Counted from the stretch's first letter, positions 24,357 to 34,108 are shown. The stretch is DNA of 36,462 nucleotides from Actinomycetaceae bacterium (GCA_012516575.1 JAAYWS010000118.1:1-36462), one strand, 5' to 3'. Numbers and translations: made by a program. Notes: a model not told the origin generated them from the letters alone.

Positions 24357-25076
24357 ATGATTTTTGCCGCGATTTTAGCTGGGGGCACTGGTTCGCGAAT
24401 GAAGTTAGCGAATATGCCGAAACAGTTCTTAGACTTAGGCGATAAACCGGTTATTCTCCATACAATCGAAAAGTTCCTATTGGTTCCCGAGTTTGATGGC
24501 GTTTATGTCGGAGTACACCCGGACTGGGTCGATTACACTCGAGAGCTACTCGAACGTGAAGGTCTAGATGAACGTGTCGTTGTGATAGCAGGCGGGGCTA
24601 ATCGTAACGGAACGATTGCTAATATCCTGCAGACAATTAATGAAGAATACGGTGCTGATCCTGAGAACATAATTGTCACTCACGATGCTGTTCGACCGTT
24701 TGTTTCGCTGTCGATTATAAGTGAAAACATTAAAGCAGCACAGGAATATGGAGCTTGCGATACCGTTATTCCTGCTACGGACACAATCGTTAATTCGGTG
24801 GATGCCAATATGATTACCGAGATCCCGGATCGTTCTCAGCTCTACCAAGGCCAAACTCCCCAGAGCTTTAAGATTGGCCTGTTGGAAGACTCGTTCGCTC
24901 GGTTATCGGATCGCGAAAAAGAACGTATCCCAGATGCCTGTAAAGCGCTTGTCCTTGCTGGTTATCCAGTTAAGCTCGTTGACGGAGCGCCGGAAAATAT
25001 TAAGCTTACAACAGTGATGGATTACCGAATTGCACAAGCATTGATTGATCGACTTGACGAAAGTGATGCTGAATGA
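24357..25076 (+). CDS. tarI: D-ribitol-5-phosphate cytidylyltransferase
   Basis: This is a 239-residue member of the IspD/TarI family that makes CDP-ribitol from CTP and ribitol-5-phosphate. MIFAAILAGGTGSRM with PKQFLDLG binds the nucleotide, and THDAVRPF and the central TDTIVNS match the TarI/IspD core. TarI is favoured over IspD by the next gene, which is TarJ, and by the lic context. The start is ATG 24357 with AGAGG upstream; the 23-residue longer reading is not conserved. Its stop overlaps the tarJ start (ATGA), a tight translational coupling. CDP-ribitol is the donor for ribitol-phosphate units in wall teichoic acids. Confidence 0.9.
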   Translation: MIFAAILAGGTGSRMKLANMPKQFLDLGDKPVILHTIEKFLLVPEFDGVYVGVHPDWVDYTRELLEREGLDERVVVIAGGANRNGTIANILQTINEEYGADPENIIVTHDAVRPFVSLSIISENIKAAQEYGACDTVIPATDTIVNSVDANMITEIPDRSQLYQGQTPQSFKIGLLEDSFARLSDREKERIPDACKALVLAGYPVKLVDGAPENIKLTTVMDYRIAQALIDRLDESDAE

Positions 25077-26083
25077 TTACTGCCTCCTATCAGGTCACTG
25101 CACCACGATCAATTGCAGTGAGATTCAGCGAAATCCCAACTAAGAATCGGGTATGGGTTCGGCCTACCCATATGTCTATCTGTCAGGCAGACCAACGTTA
25201 TTATCAAGGACGCCGTCCCAAAGATATTCTGGAACAGAAATTCCCAATGGCACTGATTCACGAAGCTGTGGGAGTAGTAGTCCGCGATGATTCGGGAACT
25301 TTTGCTTTGGGAACCCCAGTTGCAATGGTGCCGAATATCCCTGGTGACCCGGTTAAAGGCGTTTACGAAAACTATGCTGATGGGTTTCTTTTCCTTTCGT
25401 CGGGAGCCGACGGTTTTATGCGGGAAATCGTCGACTTACCCATTGAACAGGTAGTCGAAATTCCCGAAGTATCCGTAGTAACTGCTCAATCGGAAATGAC
25501 ATCCGTCGCATGTCATGCGGTTGACCGTTGGCAAGCATTAGCAGATGGCACATCAAAGCGTGTGGCTATCTGGGGTGACGGGTCTGTCGGCTATATTTTG
25601 GCCGCAGTCCTACGGGAACTCTATCCCGATCTGTATATTGCAGTTATTGGAACCCATCATGAAAAACTCGACTTTTTCACGATGGCAAACGATACTTTCA
25701 TCGCTTCAAAACTACCGGCAGATTTCTCAATTGATGACGCTTTTGAATGCGTTGGTGGAGCTGGCTCAGTCAGCGCGGTGGCAGAAATTATTCAGGTGAT
25801 CAGGCCGCAGGGGAATGTGATTCTGATGGGTGTCACTGAAAATCCTATTGCGGTAGAAACGAGGATGGTCTTAGAAAAAGGCCTAACTCTGGTGGGTAGT
25901 TCACGTTCTGGGAGAGACGATTTCGTATGCGCTGCGAAATTGTGGGAAAGCCCGAAGTTCCGTTCACGGATTCGACGAATCGTTTACGAAGAAGAACCGG
26001 TACGCACTGTGGACGATATCCATCGGGTGTTTATGAATGATCTAGGGACGACTTTCAAGACTGCTTTTAAATGGGAACTCTAG
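25073..26083 (+). CDS. tarJ: Ribulose-5-phosphate reductase
   Basis: This is a 336-residue medium-chain dehydrogenase that reduces ribulose-5-phosphate to ribitol-5-phosphate for TarI. The start (YQVTAPRSIAVRFSEI), MSICQADQRYYQGRR, FPMALIHEAVG and VAMVPNIPGDP are close to known TarJ proteins. The nucleotide-binding loop reads WGDGSVGYI (about 166-174). The Cys and His of the zinc-binding region (SICQAD and HEAVG) are kept. It overlaps tarI by 4 bases. Together tarI and tarJ show that the polymer of this locus contains ribitol phosphate. The pair is the same as in the pneumococcal lic1 locus, where they lie beside licA, licB and licC. Confidence 0.9.
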   Translation: MITASYQVTAPRSIAVRFSEIPTKNRVWVRPTHMSICQADQRYYQGRRPKDILEQKFPMALIHEAVGVVVRDDSGTFALGTPVAMVPNIPGDPVKGVYENYADGFLFLSSGADGFMREIVDLPIEQVVEIPEVSVVTAQSEMTSVACHAVDRWQALADGTSKRVAIWGDGSVGYILAAVLRELYPDLYIAVIGTHHEKLDFFTMANDTFIASKLPADFSIDDAFECVGGAGSVSAVAEIIQVIRPQGNVILMGVTENPIAVETRMVLEKGLTLVGSSRSGRDDFVCAAKLWESPKFRSRIRRIVYEEEPVRTVDDIHRVFMNDLGTTFKTAFKWEL

Positions 26084-26096
26084 AGCGGGAGAAAGA

Positions 26097-27077
26097 GTGT
26101 CAGACCAACAAAAAGAGCTTATTTCAATCATCGTGCCCGTGTACAACACACAACGATATCTTCAGCAATGTGTTGACTCGATTATGAGCCAGACTTTCGA
26201 AAACTGGGAATTGATTCTCGTTGATGACGGCTCTACTGACGGAATATCCGGCCGTCTTTGTGACGAAATTTCACATACTGATCGGCGTATTCGAGTAATC
26301 CATCAAGAAAACAAGGGGCTTTCAGGTGCTCGCAATACTGGTCTTGAAGCAGCCGAGGGTGAATTCGTTGTCTTCGTTGATTCTGATGATTATGTATTGC
26401 CAGAGTATTTAGCGACGCTACAAAGAACAATTGATGATGCTGATTTAGCTGTCGTTGGAATTATAGATAAGTATTCAGACAAAGACGAAATTAATTTTCG
26501 ACAGACCTGTGTCGACGTGAGTTATCAAGACTTTTTCAAGCTTACGTTACTCGGAGAGGTTCCTGGTTCTGTGTGTAACCGGATGTACCGCCGATCGGCG
26601 CTTAAAGACCTTCGTTTCCGGGAGGGCAAGTATTACGAGGATTCTTTCTTCACGGCTGATGGTGTAGGACATCTCGAATCTGTTGCGATTAATACGGTGC
26701 CTTTATATGTCTACTACCATCGTGAAAATTCAATAACCACTGAACCATATGCGCCACGTGCGCTTCATCTGATCGAAGCAGCTGAATACTCAAAACTTCA
26801 AGCTCTTAATCTGCACCGAGAAGTGCAGAAAGCTGCGGAATTCAGATGTATTTCTTCTCGGTTCGTTGTTCTTGACCGGATCATCTTATCTGACATGATT
26901 CAGCCGCCTGCAGAACAGAAAGAAATAATTAAATATTTGCGTTCACACACGCTGACAACATTATCTTCAAAGAACTTCCATATCACGCGTAAAATAGCTG
27001 CCTTGGCACTACTTGCGAGCCTTAGGCTTTACTCAAAACTTGTGAAAATGAAAGCAGGAAGACGAACTCTTGGATAA
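26097..27077 (+). CDS. Family 2 glycosyltransferase
   Basis: This is a 326-residue GT-A fold glycosyltransferase. ISIIVPVYNTQRYLQQCVDS starts the domain, LVDDGSTD (41-48) binds the nucleotide, and VDSDD (94-98) is the metal-binding DxD. YYEDSFFTADGV marks the catalytic-base region of the family. The C-terminus is amphipathic and basic, suggesting membrane-surface attachment. The start is GTG 26097 with GGGAG eight bases upstream. It overlaps the next gene by 8 bases. It should add one sugar to the undecaprenyl-linked repeat unit in the cytoplasm; donor and acceptor cannot be read from sequence. Confidence 0.9.
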   Translation: MSDQQKELISIIVPVYNTQRYLQQCVDSIMSQTFENWELILVDDGSTDGISGRLCDEISHTDRRIRVIHQENKGLSGARNTGLEAAEGEFVVFVDSDDYVLPEYLATLQRTIDDADLAVVGIIDKYSDKDEINFRQTCVDVSYQDFFKLTLLGEVPGSVCNRMYRRSALKDLRFREGKYYEDSFFTADGVGHLESVAINTVPLYVYYHRENSITTEPYAPRALHLIEAAEYSKLQALNLHREVQKAAEFRCISSRFVVLDRIILSDMIQPPAEQKEIIKYLRSHTLTTLSSKNFHITRKIAALALLASLRLYSKLVKMKAGRRTLG

Positions 27078-28203
27078 CAAAGAACGTACAAAAATCGCAT
27101 TCGCTATCTGGGATATCGGTAATACCGGAGGCGCCCAACGAGTAATTGGGTTGGTTGCCAATGAGCTGTGTGCAGAATACGACGTTCATATCGTCAACCT
27201 TTATGGTTTTCCGGAGAAACGTGGCCCATCGATTCCACTGGATCCGCGGGTGACTGTTGCCTATTTAGGACGTGGAGAAATGCCTAGGCTCCGTCAAACG
27301 ATTGTGGAGTCTTTTAATCCGCTTCGAAAATATTTGCAAGATCAATCGATTGATATTTGTTTCCTTCAAACTACTTATATGGGGATTATTGGCCTTCCGA
27401 TTGCTATCTGGAATCGCATTTTCGGCAGGAAGAACCGTTGCAAGATTGTATTTCACGATCATGGAGCCATCGGAGCCCAGCTTGGTCAGCGAAGCACAAC
27501 ACTTATACGAAAAGTCTCGGCTATAGGAAGCGATCTTACGATAGTTCTCACTGAACGCAGCTGTAAAGACTATCAACAATTCTTAAAGATCCCCGCGAAA
27601 AAACTACGCGTGGTGACGAACTGGATTGACCCGCAAATCAATCCGGATGGAAAAACAGCCGATTTGAGTTCGAAAACCATTTTGTGGGCAGGAAGGCTTT
27701 CTGAAGAAAAGGGTGCTTTGCGCATACCTGAGATCGCGCAAATGGCTCTCCAAGATATTCCAGATTGGCAAATTCACGTGTACGGGGATGGCCCAGAACG
27801 TGAAAAGCTTGCGCAACAGATCCAGAAAAGTGGACTTGAAGAGAAAGTACTACTAAAAGGCGTTTCCTCTGACATGTATCGTGAAGTTCCGCGTCATGCT
27901 ATCGGCATTCTAACCTCAGATATGGAAGGTATGCCGATGTTTCTCCTTGAAGCTACCGCATTCCAGCAACCGTGCGTCGCCTTTGACGTACTCACTGGTC
28001 CAAACGAAATTATTAACGATGGCAAAACCGGGTATCTGATTGAGCCTTATGATACTGCGCAGTTTGCAAGAAAATTACGTGAGCTTGTTATGGATGATCA
28101 ATTGCGCGAAGAATTTTCGCGAAATATCAAAACAACCCAAGACAAGTTCTCGGTTGCTCAAATCAGCCAACGATGGAGAAAACTAATAACCGAGCTGTCT
28201 TAA
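27070..28203 (+). CDS. Family 4 (GT-B) glycosyltransferase
   Basis: This is a 377-residue GT-B fold enzyme. TGGAQRVIGLVANEL near the start is the acceptor-side loop. ILWAGRLSEEKGALRIPEIA and EGMPMFLLEATAFQQP carry the E-x7-E-like nucleotide-binding motif of GT4 enzymes, and GPNEIINDGKTGYLIEP closes the domain. The start is TTG 27070, overlapping the previous gene by 8 bases, with AGGAAG upstream. It probably adds a later sugar of the repeat unit, as the second glycosyltransferase of the operon. A 77-base gap follows before licD genes, the largest gap in this operon. Confidence 0.9.
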   Translation: MDNKERTKIAFAIWDIGNTGGAQRVIGLVANELCAEYDVHIVNLYGFPEKRGPSIPLDPRVTVAYLGRGEMPRLRQTIVESFNPLRKYLQDQSIDICFLQTTYMGIIGLPIAIWNRIFGRKNRCKIVFHDHGAIGAQLGQRSTTLIRKVSAIGSDLTIVLTERSCKDYQQFLKIPAKKLRVVTNWIDPQINPDGKTADLSSKTILWAGRLSEEKGALRIPEIAQMALQDIPDWQIHVYGDGPEREKLAQQIQKSGLEEKVLLKGVSSDMYREVPRHAIGILTSDMEGMPMFLLEATAFQQPCVAFDVLTGPNEIINDGKTGYLIEPYDTAQFARKLRELVMDDQLREEFSRNIKTTQDKFSVAQISQRWRKLITELS

Positions 28204-28280
28204 ACATCGCCAAAATCATAATGGGGATTAGTGAAAAGGGGTTCGCTAGGTCGTAGACTCAGTTTCAGCTCTTAATACGA

Positions 28281-29177
28281 ATGTTCAAGATAGGCCTGAG
28301 TTTCGTGAGTACTGAAAACATGGATCATATTGGCAAGGTATCCAAACTGTCGCACAGTGAGATCGTCAACACAGAAAAAGAGATTCTTGCTAACTTCTGG
28401 GAGTTCTGCCAAAACAATGATCTGCCAATGTGGCTAGCTTATGGCACGCTCATCGGTGCTATTCGTCATCAAGACATGATTCCTTGGGATGATGATATTG
28501 ACGTGGTCATGTTGGCTGATGACTACAAGCGAATGCTCGCTGTCCTGAAAGAAACTGACGGATATATCTCTGAGCATATCCGGATTGTTTCACCAGATAT
28601 CGATGCGAATTGCCCTGTGACATGGGCGAAAGTTATCGATGTACGAACGGTTGTGGACGAAGAAATACTGGTCGGGCAACCACAACCTGAAATTCATGGA
28701 CTGTGGGTCGATATTTTCCCACTGTACGGTGTGCATCAGACATCGGGAATACAAAAGTTTGCAGTTGCAGTTTTCGACGTGCTCTACCTGCTAATGAGGA
28801 TCGGCTCGTGGAAAAGGATTCCTGTTTCTTCTGGCAAAGGGAAGCTGATTCAAAAAGTACTCACCCCACTGGCCAGAATCGTTAGCTATCAGCGCTCAGG
28901 AAAACTCGCAGCATGGTGGATGCGTAAGATGTTCCCTGCAACAGCGAAAAGCAATTTTGTATTTTCGGACTCCCAGTCTTATCTACATTTCAAAAGATCA
29001 TTATTCGAAAGAACACAGCTGGGCACGTTTGGAGATCGAGAATACCCGATTCCAGCTGAATACGACGAACTTCTAACAGCTGGCTATGGAGACTATATGA
29101 CGATTCCCCCGGAATCTGAGCGGGTAGCTCATACAATGCAGGCATATCGAATTGTGGAGACAAAAGCGGATGAATAA
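28281..29177 (+). CDS. licD: LicD-family phosphotransferase, first copy
   Basis: This is a 298-residue LicD-family protein; the family transfers phosphocholine or related phospho-alditols from CDP-linked donors to sugars. MWLAYGTLIGAIRHQDMIPW and PWDDDIDVVM (68-77) form the nucleotidyltransferase-like active site with its acidic cluster. YGDYMTIPPESERV near the C-terminus is the usual end motif. It is close in sequence to the next LicD gene, so the pair is a tandem duplication with two likely acceptor positions, like pneumococcal LicD1 and LicD2. The start is uncertain: ATG 28281 lacks a ribosome-binding site, and GTG 28305 or ATG 28320 are alternatives. Confidence 0.88.
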   Translation: MFKIGLSFVSTENMDHIGKVSKLSHSEIVNTEKEILANFWEFCQNNDLPMWLAYGTLIGAIRHQDMIPWDDDIDVVMLADDYKRMLAVLKETDGYISEHIRIVSPDIDANCPVTWAKVIDVRTVVDEEILVGQPQPEIHGLWVDIFPLYGVHQTSGIQKFAVAVFDVLYLLMRIGSWKRIPVSSGKGKLIQKVLTPLARIVSYQRSGKLAAWWMRKMFPATAKSNFVFSDSQSYLHFKRSLFERTQLGTFGDREYPIPAEYDELLTAGYGDYMTIPPESERVAHTMQAYRIVETKADE

Positions 29178-30021
29178 TAGCGTTACTCGTGGAGCTAGCG
29201 GCTCGGATATTTCGTCCTCCGATATTTTAAAGATCGAACTCGATCTTTTGGCATCGTTCAAAGACTTCTGTGATCAAAATGGTTTTAGAATGTGGCTTGC
29301 TTACGGCACATTGATCGGGGCAGTCAGGCATAAAGGAATGATCCCTTGGGACGATGATATTGACGTCGTGATGCCGAACGAAGATTATTTTCGGATGGTT
29401 GATCTGCTTAAAGAATATCCGGACTCGCGGATCGCTCCCGACCACAGGTTTGTGAGCCCAAGTACGGAACCACTCAGCTCAACGATTTTTGGAAAACTGA
29501 TTGATACCCGTACAGTGACTGCAGAAGAAGCCTTAGATATTGCTGGTATTGAGAACGTGCAAGGAGTATGGATCGATGTGCTCCCGCTTCATGGCGTTCA
29601 CCAGAATCGTTTTAAACAGAAATTTGGTTTCTGGGTTTTCCAACTCCTGTTTTTAGCAATGAGGTTGGCTAGCTGGAAGCCACGGCGAGCACGAACATGG
29701 TGGGGCAGGCTAGCACATGCTGTTTTGCGCACTCCTGCTAGAGCGATTGGTCCTGAGTTCTTCGGGCGTAACGCGGAGAGATTTCTAAGGTCGTGGTTCC
29801 CACGATTTAGCGATTCTGAACTGCTATTCTCAGATTCTGATATGTCGACTGTACTCCGGCGCAGTTATTTCTCTTCCACCACCGAGTTAGAGTTTGAAGG
29901 ACAACAATATCCTGTGCCGGGAGGATATCGGGAGTTTTTAACAGATCAGTATGGTGACTACATGACTCCGCTCCCTCCAGAAGAGAGAATCACGCACCAA
30001 ATGAACGCACGATGGCGTTAG
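29170..30021 (+). CDS. licD: LicD-family phosphotransferase, second copy
   Basis: This is a 283-residue LicD paralogue. MWLAYGTLIGAVRHKGMIPW and PWDDDIDVVMPN (59-70) form the active site, and YGDYMTPLPPEERITHQ the C-terminal motif. The overall order and spacing match the first LicD, and the downstream segment with the LFSDS block is shared too. It overlaps the previous gene by 8 bases. ATG 29170 is preferred over TTG 29152 because GGAG lies upstream and the extra six residues are not conserved. It likely transfers phosphocholine to a second position on the same repeat unit. Which sugar it uses is not known. Confidence 0.88.
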   Translation: MNNSVTRGASGSDISSSDILKIELDLLASFKDFCDQNGFRMWLAYGTLIGAVRHKGMIPWDDDIDVVMPNEDYFRMVDLLKEYPDSRIAPDHRFVSPSTEPLSSTIFGKLIDTRTVTAEEALDIAGIENVQGVWIDVLPLHGVHQNRFKQKFGFWVFQLLFLAMRLASWKPRRARTWWGRLAHAVLRTPARAIGPEFFGRNAERFLRSWFPRFSDSELLFSDSDMSTVLRRSYFSSTTELEFEGQQYPVPGGYREFLTDQYGDYMTPLPPEERITHQMNARWR

Positions 30022-30030
30022 CAGGACACT

Positions 30031-31572
30031 ATGCGTTTGCAAAGATCGCTACAAAATGCGGCTGTAGGAATTTTTGGGCAACTGTTTTCTGTTGTCTTGA
30101 ATTTCCTTACCCGAATGGTGTTTGTTCGTACTCTGTCGCAAGAGTATCTCGGGATTGAGGGACTGTTTTCTTCGCTCTTGCTCATGCTTTCGCTAGCTGA
30201 GTTAGGCATTGGTTCGGCAATTATTTATTCGTTGTACGAGCCTTTAGCGAAGAAGAACAGGCCGCAAATCCGTGCTCTGATGGACTTGTATCGCAAAGCG
30301 TACTGGACGATTGCGCTGATTGTTGGAGTAACCGGATTACTGCTGTCCTTTAAACTGCAGTGGTTTATTAAGGAAATGCCGGATATTCCAAACCTCCAAT
30401 TATATTTTTTGATATTCGTAGCTAATACGGCAGTTTCTTATTTGTATTCTTATAAGGGCTCGCTAATCCAAGCAGACCAAAAGCAGTACATTGTAAGCCT
30501 GTGGCAGTATGGTTTCACACTGCTCATGTGCGTAACACAGATTACGATCTTGTTACTGTTTGAATCATATTTGGGTTTCCTGCTGACGATGCTGGCTGCA
30601 ACTTTTTTCCAGAACTTTTCTATTTCCTTAGTAACAGATCGGATGTATCCGTTCTTAAAAGATAAGGAACCACTTGAAAAAATTGAGCCGGATACGCTCG
30701 ATAAGATCAAGAAGAATACTTTCGCGTTGGTATTACACAAGGTTGCTGGCATCGCCTCAACGCCGACCACTAATTTGATTCTTTCAACTTTTATTGGATT
30801 ACAGGTTGTCGCGGTATACGCCAACTACTTACTTTTTACTAATGCTCTGCAACGTCTAATTGATAAAGTCTTTGACGCTGCAGTTGCATCAGTTGGAAAT
30901 CTTGGTGTTACCGCGGGCAGAGATCGTCAGCTCGCAGTTTTTAACGTGGCATTGTATATCAACGCGTTCTTAGGGGCATTAGTAGCGGTTCCCCTGCTCG
31001 CAGTATTTGCGAATGCAATGTATCTGTTCTTTGGCGAAAGTTATGTCTTTGAGTTCCATATTGAACTGGCGATTGTCGCACTATTCTTCTTAAAAACTAT
31101 TCGGACTGCGGCGTTGTCATTCACTAGCGCTTTTGGCCTGTATTGGTTCACCCGGTGGAAAGCCGTTATTGAAACGATTGTGCTTGTTCTTCTGAGCCTT
31201 GTAGCCGCACAATACTTTGGAATTGTTGGCATTCTTGTTGCTAATAGTTTTACGAGCTTGTTCGTTTCTGGAGCTATCGAAGGGTATATGCTCTTCAAAC
31301 ATGGATTCAAAGTTTCGTCTGTATCGTATTTTGCAAGAGTTCTCGGATATTCAATAGGTACGTTAGCACTTGCAATTGGGGTGCATTTTGCGTTAGCAGC
31401 AGTGGGGACGACGACGTTGTTTACGTTACTTCTTCGGGGAATTTTGGCGGTTCTCGTTACGGTTATTGTGTTTGTCGCTGCCACTTGTTGGTTACCCGAG
31501 TTTAAACAGTTTAAAGCCTTTGTAACACAAGCTTTGGCGCTTATTTTCCGTCGGAGGAAGAATAATGAATGA
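30031..31572 (+). CDS. Wzx/TacF-type repeat-unit flippase
   Basis: This is a 513-residue protein with about 12-14 membrane helices and the fold of the MATE/MVF-like polysaccharide flippases. The start (NAAVGIFGQLFSVVLNFLTR), the YLGIEGLFSS motif and YKGSLIQADQKQYIV are typical of Wzx/TacF-type proteins. TacF of pneumococcus exports the choline-bearing teichoic acid precursor and is thought to check for choline; this gene sits between LicD genes, as tacF sits beside licD1 and licD2. Whether it also needs phosphocholine cannot be judged. The start is ATG 30031 with AGGA upstream. It overlaps the next licD gene by 8 bases. Confidence 0.88.
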   Translation: MRLQRSLQNAAVGIFGQLFSVVLNFLTRMVFVRTLSQEYLGIEGLFSSLLLMLSLAELGIGSAIIYSLYEPLAKKNRPQIRALMDLYRKAYWTIALIVGVTGLLLSFKLQWFIKEMPDIPNLQLYFLIFVANTAVSYLYSYKGSLIQADQKQYIVSLWQYGFTLLMCVTQITILLLFESYLGFLLTMLAATFFQNFSISLVTDRMYPFLKDKEPLEKIEPDTLDKIKKNTFALVLHKVAGIASTPTTNLILSTFIGLQVVAVYANYLLFTNALQRLIDKVFDAAVASVGNLGVTAGRDRQLAVFNVALYINAFLGALVAVPLLAVFANAMYLFFGESYVFEFHIELAIVALFFLKTIRTAALSFTSAFGLYWFTRWKAVIETIVLVLLSLVAAQYFGIVGILVANSFTSLFVSGAIEGYMLFKHGFKVSSVSYFARVLGYSIGTLALAIGVHFALAAVGTTTLFTLLLRGILAVLVTVIVFVAATCWLPEFKQFKAFVTQALALIFRRRKNNE

Positions 31573-32458
31573 AGCCGTTTCTCTTAGTGCAGAGCAACTT
31601 CAGGGAATGCAGAATAAGTCGTGGCAACTGTACGAATATTTTGCTGATTTTTGTGATCGTCACGGGCTACTTTATTATGCGTGTGGCGGGTGCTGCATCG
31701 GCGCGGTTCGCGATGGGGGATTTGTGCCGTGGGACGATGATATTGACGTTTTTATGCCACGTCAGGACTATGAACGTTTGCAGCAACTGTGGGAGACGTA
31801 CGCTGATACCACGCGCTATGAATATGTACGTACTAACGAGCACATGGTTACCGGCGATTTAATGGCGAAAATCTGTGACAAGAACACAACACTGGTCACT
31901 ACATATCAAGTGGCAAAGCGGATGCCACAAGGTCTAACAATGGATATTTTGCCGTTGGATGGATGCCCAAAACCGGGCTCTTTGGCACGTAAGTACCAAA
32001 AAGTAATGGCGCTGATCTTTTCCCTGTTTTGCTCTCAGACGGTTCCTGAACGTCACGGTGGCATTATGGCGTTTGGTTCGAAAATGCTACTGACGCTCGT
32101 AGCCAGTAAGAAGCTACGTTACAGAATATGGCGCTTCGCTGAGCGACAAATGACTAAATGGGCCTTTAACGACCACGAATATACTACTGAGTTGTGTGCT
32201 GGCCCTGGATATATGCGCAACGAATATCGCCAAGAGTGGTTTGCTAGCGCCACTACCGTCCCTTTCGATGACTCAGTAATTGCAGTTCCGGTTGGCTATG
32301 ATGGCTACCTCTCGATGGCTTTTGGTGATTATATGACCCCACCCCCGCAGGACAAGCGCAAACCAAGTCATGAAGTTGCATTTATCGACCTAGAGATGCC
32401 TTATTCGACATACATGGAAGATGGTATCTTTAAGTTTCCTGTAGACGAAAACAAGTAG
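31565..32458 (+). CDS. licD: LicD-family phosphotransferase, third and divergent copy
   Basis: This is a 297-residue LicD protein that differs clearly from the two upstream. The loop reads YYACGGCCIGAVRDGGF instead of YGTLIGAIRH, though PWDDDIDVFM (55-64) and the YGDYM-type end (FGDYMTPPP) are kept. Two adjacent Cys (CC, about 43-44) lie beside the active site. The divergence suggests another donor or acceptor. By analogy with pneumococcus, where LicD3 is thought to add the ribitol-phosphate unit, this gene is the best candidate for using CDP-ribitol from TarI and TarJ. This is inference. ATG 31565 has a strong GGAGG upstream inside the flippase end. Confidence 0.87.
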   Translation: MNEAVSLSAEQLQGMQNKSWQLYEYFADFCDRHGLLYYACGGCCIGAVRDGGFVPWDDDIDVFMPRQDYERLQQLWETYADTTRYEYVRTNEHMVTGDLMAKICDKNTTLVTTYQVAKRMPQGLTMDILPLDGCPKPGSLARKYQKVMALIFSLFCSQTVPERHGGIMAFGSKMLLTLVASKKLRYRIWRFAERQMTKWAFNDHEYTTELCAGPGYMRNEYRQEWFASATTVPFDDSVIAVPVGYDGYLSMAFGDYMTPPPQDKRKPSHEVAFIDLEMPYSTYMEDGIFKFPVDENK

Positions 32459-32465
32459 GTGAGTA

Positions 32466-34070
32466 ATGGTGAACAGTAAGATAACTGCCAAACCAGTCCA
32501 ACTTGCTTTAAAAATTAAGCAGTTTCGTGACATATCTGTGGAACGAAATCCGCGTGGTACGGACTTTTTTACCGGATTGTTTATCGTTCTGATAGGGCTT
32601 ATGTTCTTTACCGGAGTGGCGTTGTACGGGTACTTCCGGGTTGAACAAAACTGGGAAGGAACTTTTGCTGGCATATGGACCATTTGGGGATCCATGGTCT
32701 TGTATTCCATTATCAGGTATCGACAACAACTCGTCACACTCTTTTTCCTTATAGTATTTTTCGTTTTTCTTTTGGGCAGACCGCTTGTTCGATTGGTTAA
32801 GGGAACGGCGTGGTGGATTGGCGGAGTGCCAGGAGTTGAGTTTTCCTCAAAATTGCTCTTCCTAGGGCTAGTATTTCTGGCATCTGGGGCCTTAATAGCT
32901 GAACTTTTATCGGTCAACGAATGGAGTTCACGCTCGCGCAGATACGGATCCGAAAAGAACGAACCTTTCGTGGTACGTATGGAAAAGCTACGGGATACGG
33001 ATCCACGGATTCGGAGTTTCGCGCAGGTCGCATTCGTAGTATTCGTGGTAGCCGCTTTGGCAGCTTTCTACCTCTCATTGGAAAAATACTCCTTTATGCA
33101 AGGCAAAACCTATACGGATTACTACTTGTATTTTGATTCCACAGCTCCGCTCCCAGTTCGCACGCTAGCAACTTTTTATGAATATGCGATGGCAGCATAT
33201 TTGATTACTATGCCCAGAAAACGAGCGGCGTATGCCGTGCTAATCGTCAATATTGCGATCTACCTTCCTTTGCTAGTTATTGGTTTACGCGGTTCATTTG
33301 TACTTGCGGGGATTTTTGCGGTTTTTTATGTTGTCTACCGTCACCGTTACCCTGGGAAGGACAAATGGCTTGGGAAAGCTGAAAAGTCAGGATTACTTTT
33401 TGGTCTGCCGGTGTTGGCAATCTTGCTGAACATGATCAATTACTTGCGATCGCAGCAAGTTTCTTCGCTATCACTGGGCGGACAATTAGTGGATTTCGTA
33501 GACAAACAAGGTGTCTCATTCGATGTTTTGGCTCGTGGATATTATGCCTCCCATAAACTCGAACCATACGATAGAAGTTTTGTTTTCGGGCCTTTTATAG
33601 AGTTTTTTACTCACACTTCATACGGTAAATTACTTTTTCCGCAACCGGCATCAACTGGAGAATCGTTTCACCAGACAGCACTTGAACGACATGGATCAGC
33701 CAACGCTTTGTCTTTTTTCGAACACCCAAATTATTTTGGCGGAGAAGGCTATGGCTCATCGTATTTGCTTGAATTATATTTCGACTATCGATGGGTTGGA
33801 GTAGTGATAGGTTCGTTACTCTTGGGCGTCCTATTGGCGGTATTGCCGAAGCTGATTGACCGCGGAGGCATCATCGGGATTATCGGATTGGTGTCTGTAC
33901 TCTATATTCTCTGGATTCCACGAGGAAATGCGCTCGACTGGGTTATGTTCGTGTTTACCATCCAGTTTTGGGCATGCGTGGCAACAATTTTTATTATCGC
34001 AAGTTCGTATAGACGATCAAGGCCCTATATCGCTACTGCAGTTTCTGCGGACAAGAATAAAAACTCGTAA
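32466..34070 (+). CDS. O-antigen polymerase-like protein (Wzy)
   Basis: This is a 534-residue polytopic membrane protein with about 11-12 helices and a large central hydrophilic loop (residues about 330-440). It resembles the Wzy/O-antigen polysaccharide polymerase family (PF14296), in which IGLRGSFVLAGIFAVF and the MYxLx-type loops are shared with other polysaccharide polymerases. Lengths and hydropathy fit, but this family is weakly conserved and no single residue is decisive. It lies 8 bases after licD3 and ahead of the Wzz-like gene, the usual polymerase/chain-length pairing. It probably joins the flipped repeat units outside the cell membrane. It plays the role that TarP is thought to have in pneumococcus. 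Confidence 0.75.
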   Translation: MVNSKITAKPVQLALKIKQFRDISVERNPRGTDFFTGLFIVLIGLMFFTGVALYGYFRVEQNWEGTFAGIWTIWGSMVLYSIIRYRQQLVTLFFLIVFFVFLLGRPLVRLVKGTAWWIGGVPGVEFSSKLLFLGLVFLASGALIAELLSVNEWSSRSRRYGSEKNEPFVVRMEKLRDTDPRIRSFAQVAFVVFVVAALAAFYLSLEKYSFMQGKTYTDYYLYFDSTAPLPVRTLATFYEYAMAAYLITMPRKRAAYAVLIVNIAIYLPLLVIGLRGSFVLAGIFAVFYVVYRHRYPGKDKWLGKAEKSGLLFGLPVLAILLNMINYLRSQQVSSLSLGGQLVDFVDKQGVSFDVLARGYYASHKLEPYDRSFVFGPFIEFFTHTSYGKLLFPQPASTGESFHQTALERHGSANALSFFEHPNYFGGEGYGSSYLLELYFDYRWVGVVIGSLLLGVLLAVLPKLIDRGGIIGIIGLVSVLYILWIPRGNALDWVMFVFTIQFWACVATIFIIASSYRRSRPYIATAVSADKNKNS

Positions 34071-34108
34071 AGAAAAATTAATAATATTTGTTTCAGGAAT
34101 TGATCCTT

